Shown here in pieces: positions 25,520 through 34,004 of a stretch of 64,000 bases of DNA (position 1 is the first letter of the stretch; every line of letters starts with the position of its first letter). Source of the stretch: Bacillota bacterium (GTDB lineage: Bacteria; Bacillota; Sulfobacillia; JAJYWN01). The notes under the pieces were generated by a model. That model made no database searches and had not been told where the DNA came from. It saw only the letters and a list, made by a program, of their open reading frames with translations. The position numbers and the translations under genes are program-made. The stretch is from the NCBI GenBank assembly GCA_021791495.1, contig JAJYWN010000075.1, positions 81,702-145,701 on the forward strand. The letters are read 5' to 3'.

Positions 25520-25737
25520 TTTCAAACCTCCAGCCCTGCTATATGGCGTTACCACCAAGCTTATCCGGCCGATATGGGTTTGTCCATTGCTATCGAGGGG
25601 TTTCTGGGCTTCTGGCTCCGGAAAGACCCGATATCGCTATCGTTGGCGCTCATCGGCCGCGTGCGCATTGCCGCGCCCATCGCGGTGCAATCACGGCGCT
25701 CAGCGCCGCGTGCTCATCGCGGTTCAGTCATTCCCTT

Positions 25738-26991
25738 TCACCCCGCCAGCGGCTCCCAGGCCCGCAGACCTGGCCGCGCCAGCATCACTAGGGCGATGGC
25801 CAGCATGGCTAGGCCGTTCGTCCGGATGGTAAGGGGCGAACCGATGTGTTCGCCCAACCACCCGACCCATAAGTTGGCCAGGGGCTGCAGCCCGAAGCTG
25901 AACATCAAGTAGAGCGTGAGTAGGCGCGCGCGCATGTGGCTGGGGGCCAGCACCTGGAGCAGCCCGTTGTTCGTGGTGAGCACGAATGGGAAGGGTAGGC
26001 CGGTAAAGAAGTAGGTCACCAAGGCGATCCCCTTGTGCGTCGTCATGGAGAACAGGGCGATCATGATTCCGGCGAAGGCGATGGCTCCCGCCAGCAGGCC
26101 GCCTGGGCGTCGCACCCGCTGCCCGAACGGGACCAGGAAAATCACGCTGAACAGCGCCCCGGCCCCGCTGGCCCCCATCAGCAGGCCGAACAGGCCGGCA
26201 TCCCCATGCAGTGTCAAGGTGGCGAAAGACGGAAGGATGGTGCCGTTCGAGAATCCGAAGAAGGTCACCAGGGCAGTGAAAGTCATCAGGTCGATGATGC
26301 GGGGCTTGGTGAGGACGTAACGCACGCCCTCCATGAAGTTGCCGCCGCCTGGAGCGCCGCTGTCTCCAGCCGGCCGGTGTTGGGGCTGCTGGTGGGCGCG
26401 GACCAGGAAAAGGCTGGCGATGACCGCCAGGAAGCTGACTCCGTTCAAGAAGAAGGCCGGCCCCTCGCCGATGGCTTTCACCACCAGTCCGGCCAGGGTC
26501 GGCCCAAGAATCCGGCTGGTCTGCACGATCATGGCGTTCACCACCACCGCCCCGCGGACCAGTTCCATGCCTGCCAGGTCGCCGATGAAGGCCTGCTGCG
26601 ACGGCATGTCCAGAGAGGAGACGCACCCCAAGGTCAGCGCCAGGACTTCGATGTGCCAGATCCGGACCGTGTTCGTAAAGACCAAAGCCGACAAGGCGAA
26701 AGCCAGGACCATGGCCGCCGTCTGAGTGTTAATCAAGATCCGGCGCCGGTCCCACCGGTCGGCCAGTGTTCCGGATATGGGGCCCAGCACCAGCAAGGGT
26801 AACGTGCCCAGCATCCCGACGACTCCCAGGGCCGCCTCCGACTGTGTCAGGCGCCATACCACCCAAGATTGCGCCGTCATCTGCATCCAGGTGCCGATGA
26901 GCGAAACGGCCTGGCCGCTGAGGTAGATGCGCAGGTTGCGGTTTCGCAGCGGGGCAAAGGTTTCCCGGAAATGGCCCAAGGGCACCCTCAC
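25738..26991 (-). CDS. MFS exporter, DHA3 (EntS/enterobactin-exporter-like) family
   Basis: 417 residues from GTG 26991, preferred to the ATG at 27015 because GGAGGA lies 6 nt upstream. Twelve predicted membrane helices are present, with the family features FAPLRNRNLRIYLSGQAVSLIGTWMQ at the N-terminus and the loop GTLADRWDRRRILI between helices 2 and 3. SLDMPSQQAFIGDL is typical of DHA3 members such as EntS. A short polar Pro/Gly-rich loop (HQQPQHRPAGDSGAPGGG) separates the halves. It probably exports a small molecule or drug. It is divergent from the acetyltransferase gene across a 125-bp region with 12-bp tandem repeats. Confidence 0.85.
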   Translation of the reverse strand: MRVPLGHFRETFAPLRNRNLRIYLSGQAVSLIGTWMQMTAQSWVVWRLTQSEAALGVVGMLGTLPLLVLGPISGTLADRWDRRRILINTQTAAMVLAFALSALVFTNTVRIWHIEVLALTLGCVSSLDMPSQQAFIGDLAGMELVRGAVVVNAMIVQTSRILGPTLAGLVVKAIGEGPAFFLNGVSFLAVIASLFLVRAHQQPQHRPAGDSGAPGGGNFMEGVRYVLTKPRIIDLMTFTALVTFFGFSNGTILPSFATLTLHGDAGLFGLLMGASGAGALFSVIFLVPFGQRVRRPGGLLAGAIAFAGIMIALFSMTTHKGIALVTYFFTGLPFPFVLTTNNGLLQVLAPSHMRARLLTLYLMFSFGLQPLANLWVGWLGEHIGSPLTIRTNGLAMLAIALVMLARPGLRAWEPLAG

Positions 26992-27059
26992 GTTTTCTCC
27001 TCCGAAGGCTAACATTCCCCAGCCGAGGCGCGCCGTGGTACTCTGGTACCATGGGAGTG

Positions 27060-27107
27060 GAAAACGGAGCGGAAAACCGAGCGGAAAACGGAGCGGACGA
27101 CACAGCG
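27060..27107 (+). repeat. 12-bp tandem repeat between divergent MFS and acetyltransferase genes
   Basis: Three consecutive copies of GAAAACSGAGCG (27060-27071, 27072-27083, 27084-27095) and a degenerate fourth copy to 27107. If translation of the acetyltransferase began at ATG 27051, the repeat would encode ENGA-ENRA-ENGA. If it begins at ATG 27117, the repeat lies in the shared regulatory region. Confidence 0.75.
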
Positions 27108-27116
27108 GCAGAGCGA

Positions 27117-28262
27117 ATGGAGCCCGGGCTCCAGATCCAGACCCGCGGCGCCCGGTTGGAGGATTACCCCACCGTTAGAGACATCATCGCTCAGGCTTTC
27201 GACTCGAACGATGAGGCCGACCTGTGGGACTACTTGGTGGCGCACGACCCGGCCCTGCGTCCGGAGGGGGTCCGGCTGGCGACGGCGGTGGTCGCGGGCG
27301 ATCGTCCAGTTGCCTGCACCGTCGTCTTGCCGCGGCGCATCCGGGCTCGCCGCGAGTGGGTAGACGGGGCGGTCATTACCTTGGTGGCCTGCCACCCAGA
27401 GTTCCAGAACCGTGGGTTCGGGAGCGCCAGCGTTCGAGACGCCATCCGCTACCTCTATGCCAAGGGGTTGGCGCTCGGCATTCTCTACGGCCACCCGAAC
27501 TACTACCCGCGCCACGGGTTCGTCCCGGTGCTTCCCCGGATGCGAACCACGCTTCGCGTAGCCGGCGCGGCGGCCGGTGTGGCCGGAGCGGGCCGGGCCG
27601 GCGCGCTCTTTCGCCCTGCCCAGGATGGGGACTACGGTGCGCTCTTAGCCCTCTACGACAGCCAGTTGACCACGTATCCCTGCGCCGTGGCCCGTTCGGC
27701 CGACCCCTGGTTGTGGAAACCGCGGAACGGTGACCAGACCGCCGTACTGGTGGCACCCGACCGGCAGGCCTATGCCCTGGTGACCGTTCCTCCCGCCGGC
27801 GACACACTCTACGTGGCGGAAGGAGCAGCCGCCGGCCGGGACGCCGTCCGGCGTCTACTGGACGGGCTTCTCCAAGAGGCTACCGCCTGCGGGAAGACCG
27901 AAGTCGTCCTCTCGCTGCCGCCGAACCACCCCTTGGCGGAGGAAGCGGCCATGCGTGGGGCCGGCCAGACCGTGCAGGCGGCCACCGCGGGGATGGCCGT
28001 TGTGGCGAACTGGGGACCGCTTTTGCCACCCAGGTATGAGGTGGGACCGGACGGTCTCCACCTTGACGGGGTGCCGGTGCTCAAAGCCGGTCATGCCGCT
28101 ATGGTTCAACTCGCCCTCGGATACGTCGGCGCGGACCAATTGCTATCATCGCCAGATGACCATTCATGCCCTTCGATAGCCAGGCCTACTGAGATGACCC
28201 GTCTGCGTCAGGACTTCCCACCGGCGTTTCCTAAGTGGTCCCTGGCCCCTTTCTGGCACTAG
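27117..28262 (+). CDS. Eis-like GNAT N-acetyltransferase
   Basis: 381 residues from ATG 27117; ATG 27051 is an alternative, but neither start has a good ribosome binding site. The N-terminal GNAT domain is clear: DYPTVRDIIAQAF, VDGAVITLVACHPEFQNRGFGSASVRDAI (the acetyl-CoA motif RGFG.AS) and LYGHPNYYPRHGFVPVLP. A second GNAT-like half and a C-terminal sterol-carrier-like part follow, the arrangement of Eis/YcaP relatives. An Ala/Gly run (AGAAAGVAGAGRAGAL) joins the two halves. The enzyme would acetylate an amine; the substrate is unknown. It is divergent from an MFS exporter, so a joint resistance role is possible. Confidence 0.8.
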   Translation: MEPGLQIQTRGARLEDYPTVRDIIAQAFDSNDEADLWDYLVAHDPALRPEGVRLATAVVAGDRPVACTVVLPRRIRARREWVDGAVITLVACHPEFQNRGFGSASVRDAIRYLYAKGLALGILYGHPNYYPRHGFVPVLPRMRTTLRVAGAAAGVAGAGRAGALFRPAQDGDYGALLALYDSQLTTYPCAVARSADPWLWKPRNGDQTAVLVAPDRQAYALVTVPPAGDTLYVAEGAAAGRDAVRRLLDGLLQEATACGKTEVVLSLPPNHPLAEEAAMRGAGQTVQAATAGMAVVANWGPLLPPRYEVGPDGLHLDGVPVLKAGHAAMVQLALGYVGADQLLSSPDDHSCPSIARPTEMTRLRQDFPPAFPKWSLAPFWH

Positions 28263-28474
28263 CCACTATCCTGCCTGCTAAACTAGTTTTCTCCGTTCTT
28301 CTCTCCCCCCATTGCCCTCCCCCAAATTACGGCCTGGGGCCAATCGCAACCTAGGGAGGATTTGGGTATACAGCAACGAATCTTCACGCTTGGCTAAAGT
28401 GGGATTAGAAGAGAACAGCGCGAAAAGAGCGCAGAAAGTCCTCCAAGAAGAGGGGGCAATTGGGAGGGAAGACT

Positions 28475-29566
28475 GTGAGAATAGCAAGGTGGGTGGCCCT
28501 AACGCTGGTCCTGGCGCTCGTTGTCGGCACCGTGGCCGGGTGCGCCGGGCTGGGAGCCAAGAAGAAACCGAAAGTCGGCATCGTGTTTGACGTGGGTGGT
28601 CGAGGGGACAAGTCCTTCAACGACTCCGCCTACGCCGGTCTCGAGAAGATCATGAAAGAGTACGGCGATAAGATCGAGACCAAGTTCCTGGAACCCTCGG
28701 GTGGCGGCGAAAACCGCGAACAGCTCCTGCGCCAGCTGGCGGAGCTGAAGTACGATGGCGTGGTCGCCGTCGGATTCCTGTTCACCGACGCGGTCACGAA
28801 AGTGGCGAAGGACTTCCCGAACACCAAGTTCGCCCTCATTGATGGCTTCATCGACAAGCTCAACGACAAGTCAAACATCCTGTGCCAAGGCTTCACCGAG
28901 CATGAAGGTTCCTTCCTGGTAGGCGTGGCGGCCGCGAAAGCCACCAAGTCCAAGAAGGTCGGCTTCGTGGGCGGCATGAAGTTCGCTCTCATCGAGAAGT
29001 TCGAATATGGATTCCGCGCCGGCGTGGCCGCGGTTGACCCGAACATCAAGGTCTTCGTGGACTACATCGGCACCACCGGTGACGCCTTCAAGGATCCGAT
29101 TAAGGGCAAGGAACTGGCCCAAAAGCAGATCAAAGACGGAGCTGACGTTATCTACCACGCTTCCGGCGCTTCAGGCACCGGCGTCTTCGAGGCCGCCGCC
29201 GCGGCGAAGGTCATGGCCATCGGCGTCGACTCTGACCAGTACCTCAGTGCCCCGGCCGCCCAGCAGCCCTACATCATGACTTCCATGCTGAAGCGGGTCG
29301 ACGTGGCCACTTATGACTTCCTGAAGACCGTCATCGACGACGCCCTGGCCCCGAAGGGCACCGCCCCGAAGTATAAGGGCGGCTACAAGACGTACGGCAT
29401 CAAGGACAACGGTGTGGGCTACGCCGAGTCCAATGCCAACGCCATCAAGGACTACAAGGCTACGATGGATGACTTCAAGTCCAAGATCGCCAAGGGTGAG
29501 ATCGCAGTGCCCCTGGACAAGGCGACCTTCGACGCCTACATCGCCAAGCTGCCGAAGAAGCCCTAG
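28475..29566 (+). CDS. BMP-family nucleoside-binding lipoprotein
   Basis: 363 residues from GTG 28475 (GGGAGGG upstream). A lipoprotein signal peptide ends in the lipobox VAGC, so it is anchored on the outer face of the membrane. The mature part is a basic membrane protein (BMP/Med/PnrA) fold: KVGIVFDVGGRGDKSFNDSAYAG, VAVGFLFTDAV, FALIDGFID, GFTEHEGSFLVGVAAA, KVGFVGGMKF, DVIYHASGASGTGVFEAA and AIGVDSDQY, where Phe and Asp residues stack on a purine nucleoside in characterised members. It is the receptor of the ABC importer encoded downstream (ATPase and two permeases). A strong hairpin terminator follows, probably allowing more receptor than transporter. In the 212-bp upstream gap I see no clear riboswitch. 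Confidence 0.92.
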   Translation: MRIARWVALTLVLALVVGTVAGCAGLGAKKKPKVGIVFDVGGRGDKSFNDSAYAGLEKIMKEYGDKIETKFLEPSGGGENREQLLRQLAELKYDGVVAVGFLFTDAVTKVAKDFPNTKFALIDGFIDKLNDKSNILCQGFTEHEGSFLVGVAAAKATKSKKVGFVGGMKFALIEKFEYGFRAGVAAVDPNIKVFVDYIGTTGDAFKDPIKGKELAQKQIKDGADVIYHASGASGTGVFEAAAAAKVMAIGVDSDQYLSAPAAQQPYIMTSMLKRVDVATYDFLKTVIDDALAPKGTAPKYKGGYKTYGIKDNGVGYAESNANAIKDYKATMDDFKSKIAKGEIAVPLDKATFDAYIAKLPKKP

Positions 29567-29614
29567 CCCAGCGGCCTGATGTGGCAGGGGCCCGGTCATT
29601 CGGGCTAGAACTCG

Positions 29615-29646
29615 GGGGTGGGCCCTGTGCCGGGCCCACCCCTTTT
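29615..29646 (+). terminator. Intercistronic hairpin terminator after the BMP gene
   Basis: A perfect 11-bp stem, GGGGTGGGCCC (29615-29625) with GGGCCCACCCC (29632-29642), loop TGTGCC, followed by TTTT. Its position between receptor and transporter genes of one system suggests a leaky terminator that sets subunit ratios. Confidence 0.8.
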
Positions 29647-29738
29647 GATGCTGACTGGCCACCGGACGGCCCCGCCGCCCGGCGGCCCGCCACGCAACCG
29701 GTGCCGCCTGAGGTGCGGCGCGGAGGTGCCATGAAACC

Positions 29739-31370
29739 TTGATAAGCATCAAGGGAGTCACCAAACGGTTCCCCGGGGTGCTGGCGAACGACCACATCTC
29801 GCTGGAGGTGCGCGAGGGAGAAATCCACGCCATCGTCGGCGAGAACGGCGCCGGCAAGAGCACCTTGATGAAGATCCTTTACGGCCTTTACCAGCCGGAC
29901 GAGGGGAGCATCGAACTGCGGGGCCATCCCGTGCGCATCGATGGGCCGGCACGCGCGGTGGCCCTTGGTATCGGTATGGTGCACCAGCACTTCATGCTCA
30001 TTCCGCGGTTCACCGTGCTGGAGAACATCATCCTGGGGCATGAAACGGCGCGTTTCGGCGTCATCGACCGGCGCGCGTCGGAGCAGCGCGTGAAGGAGCT
30101 GGCCGGACAATACGGGTTCGCCATCGACCCGAAAGCCATGGTGGCTACCCTATCGGTCGGCCAGCAGCAACGGGTGGAAATCCTGAAAGTCCTGTACCGG
30201 GGAGCCGATCTCCTCATCTTGGACGAGCCTACCGCCGTCCTGGCGCCCCAGGAAGTGACTGAGCTATTCGCCAACCTACGCCTCTTGGCGGCGGGCGGCA
30301 AGACCATTATCTTCATCGGACACAAGCTGGACGAGGTGATGGAGATCGCCGACCGCGTGACGGTACTGCGTCGCGGCCAGGTGGTCGGGACCATGGCCGC
30401 GGGTGAGACCAGCCGCGAGGGGCTGGCGGAGATGATGGTGGGCCGGCCGGTCCTCTTCCGTATCCAGAAAAACCCGTGCCACCCAGGCGCGCCGCTGTTA
30501 TCCCTGGATGATGTGACGGTGGCGGGCGTGGGCGGAACGGCTCGTGGTCACGGCCGCGGCCACGGTGTGGGTGGCAGTCAGGGACCGGCCTGGCGGACCC
30601 GTATCGCCCGTGCCGCCGTGGACGGCCTTTCTCTCCAAGTCAATGGTGGGGAGATCTACGGCATTGCCGGGGTGGAGGGTAACGGCCAAACCGAGTTGGT
30701 GGAGGGCATCTTTAACCTGCAGCCGGTCACCAGTGGCCGCGTCATGGTCCTGGGCAAGGATGTGACCAACCGCCCTACGGCGCAGATCCGGGCCGGAGGC
30801 ATCGCCTACATCCCCGAAGACCGGCATCGCCGCGGCTTGGTGCTGCCCATGAGCATCTGGGAAAACCTGATTCTCGGCAGTCACCGGAGGCGCGAGTTCG
30901 TGCGCCGGGCCTTGCTGGACCGGGACCGCATTCTGGGACATGCCACCAAACTGCGCGAGCAATACGACATCCGCCTGGCCGATATGGACGCGCCGGTGCT
31001 AGCCCTATCCGGCGGCAACCAGCAGAAGGTCATTGTCGCCAGGGAGCTAGCCCAATCCCCGCAGGTGGTCATCGCCTCCCAGCCCACACGCGGCCTGGAC
31101 GTGGGAGCGGCCGAGTTCGTGCGGCAGCGCCTCCTGGAGATGCGGGACGCGGGCCGCGCCGTTCTCCTCATAAGCGCCGACCTGGAAGAAGTCCTCTCCT
31201 TGTCCGACCGGGTGGGCGTGATGTTCCGGGGCAAGATCGTAGCCGAGTTCCCGGCCGAGGAAGCTACGCCGCAGTTGCTTGGGCCCTACATGCTGGGTGG
31301 GGCGGCGCCGGCGGAGATGGAGATTCCGCTCGCGGACGCCAGGGGAGAGGGAGGTGAGGCCCGTGTTTAG
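29739..31370 (+). CDS. Nucleoside ABC importer, double ATPase subunit
   Basis: 543 residues, two fused ATP-binding domains as in YufO/NupA-type importers. Domain 1 has Walker A GENGAGKST, the signature LSVGQQQRVEI and Walker B LLILDEPTAVL. Domain 2 has the degenerate Walker A GVEGNGQTEL, signature LSGGNQQKVIVAREL and VVIASQPTRGLDVGA, typical of the family's second half. A His/Gly-rich insert (GGTARGHGRGHGVGGSQG) sits between the domains near residues 265-290. Start TTG 29739; a tiny ORF ATG-AAA-CCT-TGA (29731-29742) lies between the ribosome binding site GGAGG and this start and overlaps it. The next gene overlaps the stop by 8 bases. Confidence 0.92.
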   Translation: MISIKGVTKRFPGVLANDHISLEVREGEIHAIVGENGAGKSTLMKILYGLYQPDEGSIELRGHPVRIDGPARAVALGIGMVHQHFMLIPRFTVLENIILGHETARFGVIDRRASEQRVKELAGQYGFAIDPKAMVATLSVGQQQRVEILKVLYRGADLLILDEPTAVLAPQEVTELFANLRLLAAGGKTIIFIGHKLDEVMEIADRVTVLRRGQVVGTMAAGETSREGLAEMMVGRPVLFRIQKNPCHPGAPLLSLDDVTVAGVGGTARGHGRGHGVGGSQGPAWRTRIARAAVDGLSLQVNGGEIYGIAGVEGNGQTELVEGIFNLQPVTSGRVMVLGKDVTNRPTAQIRAGGIAYIPEDRHRRGLVLPMSIWENLILGSHRRREFVRRALLDRDRILGHATKLREQYDIRLADMDAPVLALSGGNQQKVIVARELAQSPQVVIASQPTRGLDVGAAEFVRQRLLEMRDAGRAVLLISADLEEVLSLSDRVGVMFRGKIVAEFPAEEATPQLLGPYMLGGAAPAEMEIPLADARGEGGEARV

Positions 31371-32478
31371 AAAGCGCCGGTTGGGGTTGCAGGTCACCGC
31401 GCCCTTGATGGCCGTCGGGTTTTCGGTCCTGGTAGGTTCCGTCATCATGCTGGCCATCGGCGCCAACCCGCTCCAGGCCTATGCCGTCCTTTTCGGCTTC
31501 TCCCTGGGGCGCATCGACAGCATCGCCTCCATCCTCTTCAAGGCCACGCCCCTCATCTTCTCCGGGCTGGCCATGGTCGTCTCGTTCAGGATGGGGCTCT
31601 TCAACATCGGCGTGGAAGGCCAGTATATGGTGGGTGCTTTCGCCGCCGCCCTGGCCGGCTTCGGCCTCAAGGGTCTACCGGCCATCATCCACATCCCGAT
31701 CGTCATGGCGGCCGGCATGGCCGGAGCCATGCTTTGGGCCGCCCTTCCCATTTACCTGAAGATCAAGCGGGGCGTGCACGAAGTCATCAGCACCATCATG
31801 ATGAACTACATCGCCTACTCTTTCCTGCACTGGCTCCTGGCCGACGTCTTTCTGGACAGGACACAGGTGCTTGGCCAAGGGGGGTTCGGTTCCCCGCGTG
31901 TCCGCACGCCGGAACTGGCCGCCTCGGCGCGGATGCCAACCCTCCACAAGCTCTTCGCCGCGGTGGGCATCCAGCTGCCGCACTACATCTACGTCAGCTA
32001 CCTGCTCTTCATCGGGATAGCCCTGGCGGTCGTGGTCCACTACATCATCTGGAAGACACCTTTCGGCTACGAACTGCGCGCCGTGGCCCAGAACGGGCCG
32101 GCGGCGGCGGCGGCTGGGATTAACTCCGAACGAGTCATGGTCAAGGCCTTTCTCCTTTCGGCGGCCATCGCCGGGCTGGCGGGCTTGTCCGACCTGATGA
32201 CCTTCTTCGGCTACTACGACATCGACTTCCCGCGCAGCTACGGGTTTAACGGTATCGCCGTGGCCCTTCTGGGGAGGAACAGCGCCGCCGGGGTGATCGT
32301 GGGGGCGCTGCTCTTTGGCATGCTGGCGCGAGGGGCCGAAGGGGTCCAGGTCATGACGGGCGTCCCCGCGGAGGTCATCACCATCCTGCAGAGCGTGATG
32401 ATTCTCTCCATCGTGGTGGCCTACGAAATCATCACCCGCTACGTGCGGACGCAGAGGAAGAAGGAGGTGGGGGCCTAA
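31363..32478 (+). CDS. Nucleoside ABC importer permease 1 (YufP-like)
   Basis: 371 residues from GTG 31363, which follows GGAGGT with 7-nt spacing and overlaps the ATPase stop (GTGTTTAG). BPD_transp_2 family permease with about 9-10 membrane helices. Family features are SFRMGLFNIGVEGQYMVGA, GVHEVISTIMMNYIAYS and FGYELRAVAQNGPAAAAAGIN, then FNGIAVALLGRNSAAGVI. It forms the membrane channel together with the next gene product and takes substrate from the BMP lipoprotein. Confidence 0.92.
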   Translation: MFRKRRLGLQVTAPLMAVGFSVLVGSVIMLAIGANPLQAYAVLFGFSLGRIDSIASILFKATPLIFSGLAMVVSFRMGLFNIGVEGQYMVGAFAAALAGFGLKGLPAIIHIPIVMAAGMAGAMLWAALPIYLKIKRGVHEVISTIMMNYIAYSFLHWLLADVFLDRTQVLGQGGFGSPRVRTPELAASARMPTLHKLFAAVGIQLPHYIYVSYLLFIGIALAVVVHYIIWKTPFGYELRAVAQNGPAAAAAGINSERVMVKAFLLSAAIAGLAGLSDLMTFFGYYDIDFPRSYGFNGIAVALLGRNSAAGVIVGALLFGMLARGAEGVQVMTGVPAEVITILQSVMILSIVVAYEIITRYVRTQRKKEVGA

Positions 32479-32480
32479 CC

Positions 32481-33389
32481 ATGGATGCCGAGATGCTGGC
32501 TTCGGCCCTGCGGATGTCCACCCCGGTCCTTCTGGCGGCCCTGGCGGGCCTGTGGTCGGAACGGAGCGGGGTGGTGAATATCGGCCTGGAAGGCATGATG
32601 ATCATCGGCAGCTTCTGGGGCGCCTATGGCTCCTATGCCTACGGACCCTTCTGGGGTCTCCTTTTTGGGATGGTGGCGGGCCTCCTTCTCGCCGCCATAC
32701 ATGCGGTGGCCACCGTGAAATACAAGGTCGACCATGTCGTCAGCGGCGTGGCCCTGAACATCCTGGCTTTAGGCCTGACGCGCTTCCTGTGCATCAAGAT
32801 CTTCAACCAGGCCACGGCCTCCGAGCACACGCGGGCCTTTGCGACGCTGAACATCCCTCTGCTAGATCACATCGGATTCCTCAAACCGTTGGTGACCAAG
32901 GTTTCTCCGGTCATCATCCTGGCGCTGGTACTGGTGCCCTTGAGCTCGCTGGTGCTGAACCGCACCGTGTTCGGGTTGCGGCTGCGTTCGGTGGGGGAGA
33001 ACCCTTTGGCGGCGGATACCCTTGGTGTCAACGTCTTCCTCATGAAGTACGCCGGCGTCCTTATCAGTGGCGCCCTGGCCGGGCTGGCGGGCATGTTCTT
33101 GTCGGTGGAGCACACCGGGATGTACGTGGAGGGCATGACGCAGGGCAAAGGGTACATCGGGCTGGCGGCGATGATCTTCGGGAACTGGAACCCGGCGGGG
33201 GCGCTGGGGGCATCGCTGCTCTTCGGCTTCGCTGAGGCTATCAGTATCCGGGCCGTGTCCAGCGTTATCCCTTATCAGTTCATAAAGATGATCCCCTACG
33301 CCCTGACCCTGGCGGTCCTGGCCGGGGTGGTGCGCCGCGCGGTGACGCCGGCGGCAGACGGGGTCGCCTACGAGCGGGGCGGGGAGTAG
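32481..33389 (+). CDS. Nucleoside ABC importer permease 2 (YufQ-like)
   Basis: 302 residues, a second BPD_transp_2 permease with about 8 membrane helices. It has SGVVNIGLEGMMIIGSFWGAYG, the family HVVSGVALNILALGLTRFL segment and FGLRLRSVGENPLAADTLGVN. ATG 32481 is 3 bp after the first permease, so the two are coupled. Last gene of the BMP-ABC operon; 23 bp later a separate GNAT gene starts on the same strand and may be cotranscribed. Confidence 0.92.
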   Translation: MDAEMLASALRMSTPVLLAALAGLWSERSGVVNIGLEGMMIIGSFWGAYGSYAYGPFWGLLFGMVAGLLLAAIHAVATVKYKVDHVVSGVALNILALGLTRFLCIKIFNQATASEHTRAFATLNIPLLDHIGFLKPLVTKVSPVIILALVLVPLSSLVLNRTVFGLRLRSVGENPLAADTLGVNVFLMKYAGVLISGALAGLAGMFLSVEHTGMYVEGMTQGKGYIGLAAMIFGNWNPAGALGASLLFGFAEAISIRAVSSVIPYQFIKMIPYALTLAVLAGVVRRAVTPAADGVAYERGGE

Positions 33390-33412
33390 GAAGACTAGGT
33401 GGCGCTTGTCAA

Positions 33413-34003
33413 ATGGCTAAAACCTTGATTTTCCGTCGGGCGACCGATGCCGATGTCCCCACTATCACCCGCATCTATAACCAGGGGATCGAGGACCGGA
33501 TCGCTACCCTCGAAACCCAGTTGCGGACGGAAGAAGAACGGTTGCGGTGGCTGCACGGGCACTCTGACCGCTATCCGGTTTTCGTCACCGAGGTGACTGA
33601 CGCCTCTGGGTCGAGTACCGACAGCATTAGCCGCCGCGCCACGGTGGGGCGCGAGAGCGGTCCAGGCAGTGCATGCGATCCGGCCGGGGCGCGCGTGGTC
33701 GGCTGGGCTTCCTTGAACCAGTTCAACCCCCGCGACGCCTACCGATACACCGCCGATTTCTCCCTCTACGTCGAGCGGGAATGGCGCGGGCGTGGGGTCG
33801 GACGGTTCCTGCTCGAGGGCCTCATCGCTGCGGCCCGCGAAATCGGGTTTCACAAGATGGTGCTGAGCGCTTTCCCATGGAACGGGGCGGGCATGGCGCT
33901 CTACCGGCGCGCGGGATTCCGCGAGGTCGGCATCTTCAAGGAAATGGGCCAGCTGGATGGCCGGTGGGTCGATACGGTGATCATGGAGAAGCTGCTTGAC
34001 TAA
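33413..34003 (+). CDS. GNAT N-acetyltransferase, phosphinothricin-acetyltransferase-like
   Basis: 196 residues. The first part, RRATDADVPTITRIYNQGIEDRIATLET, and the acetyl-CoA core VEREWRGRGVGRFLLEGLIAAAREIGFHKM place it among PAT-type (phosphinothricin or methionine sulfoximine) acetyltransferases. NGAGMALYRRAGFREVGIFKEMGQLDGRWVDTVIMEK-type C-terminal features fit. A Ser/Thr/Gly-rich insert (about residues 60-85) is absent from typical members. It probably acetylates an amino-acid analogue or other small amine. It follows the nucleoside permease by 23 bp and is convergent with a LysE exporter gene with one base between stops. Confidence 0.85.
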   Translation: MAKTLIFRRATDADVPTITRIYNQGIEDRIATLETQLRTEEERLRWLHGHSDRYPVFVTEVTDASGSSTDSISRRATVGRESGPGSACDPAGARVVGWASLNQFNPRDAYRYTADFSLYVEREWRGRGVGRFLLEGLIAAAREIGFHKMVLSAFPWNGAGMALYRRAGFREVGIFKEMGQLDGRWVDTVIMEKLLD

Positions 34004-34004
34004 C

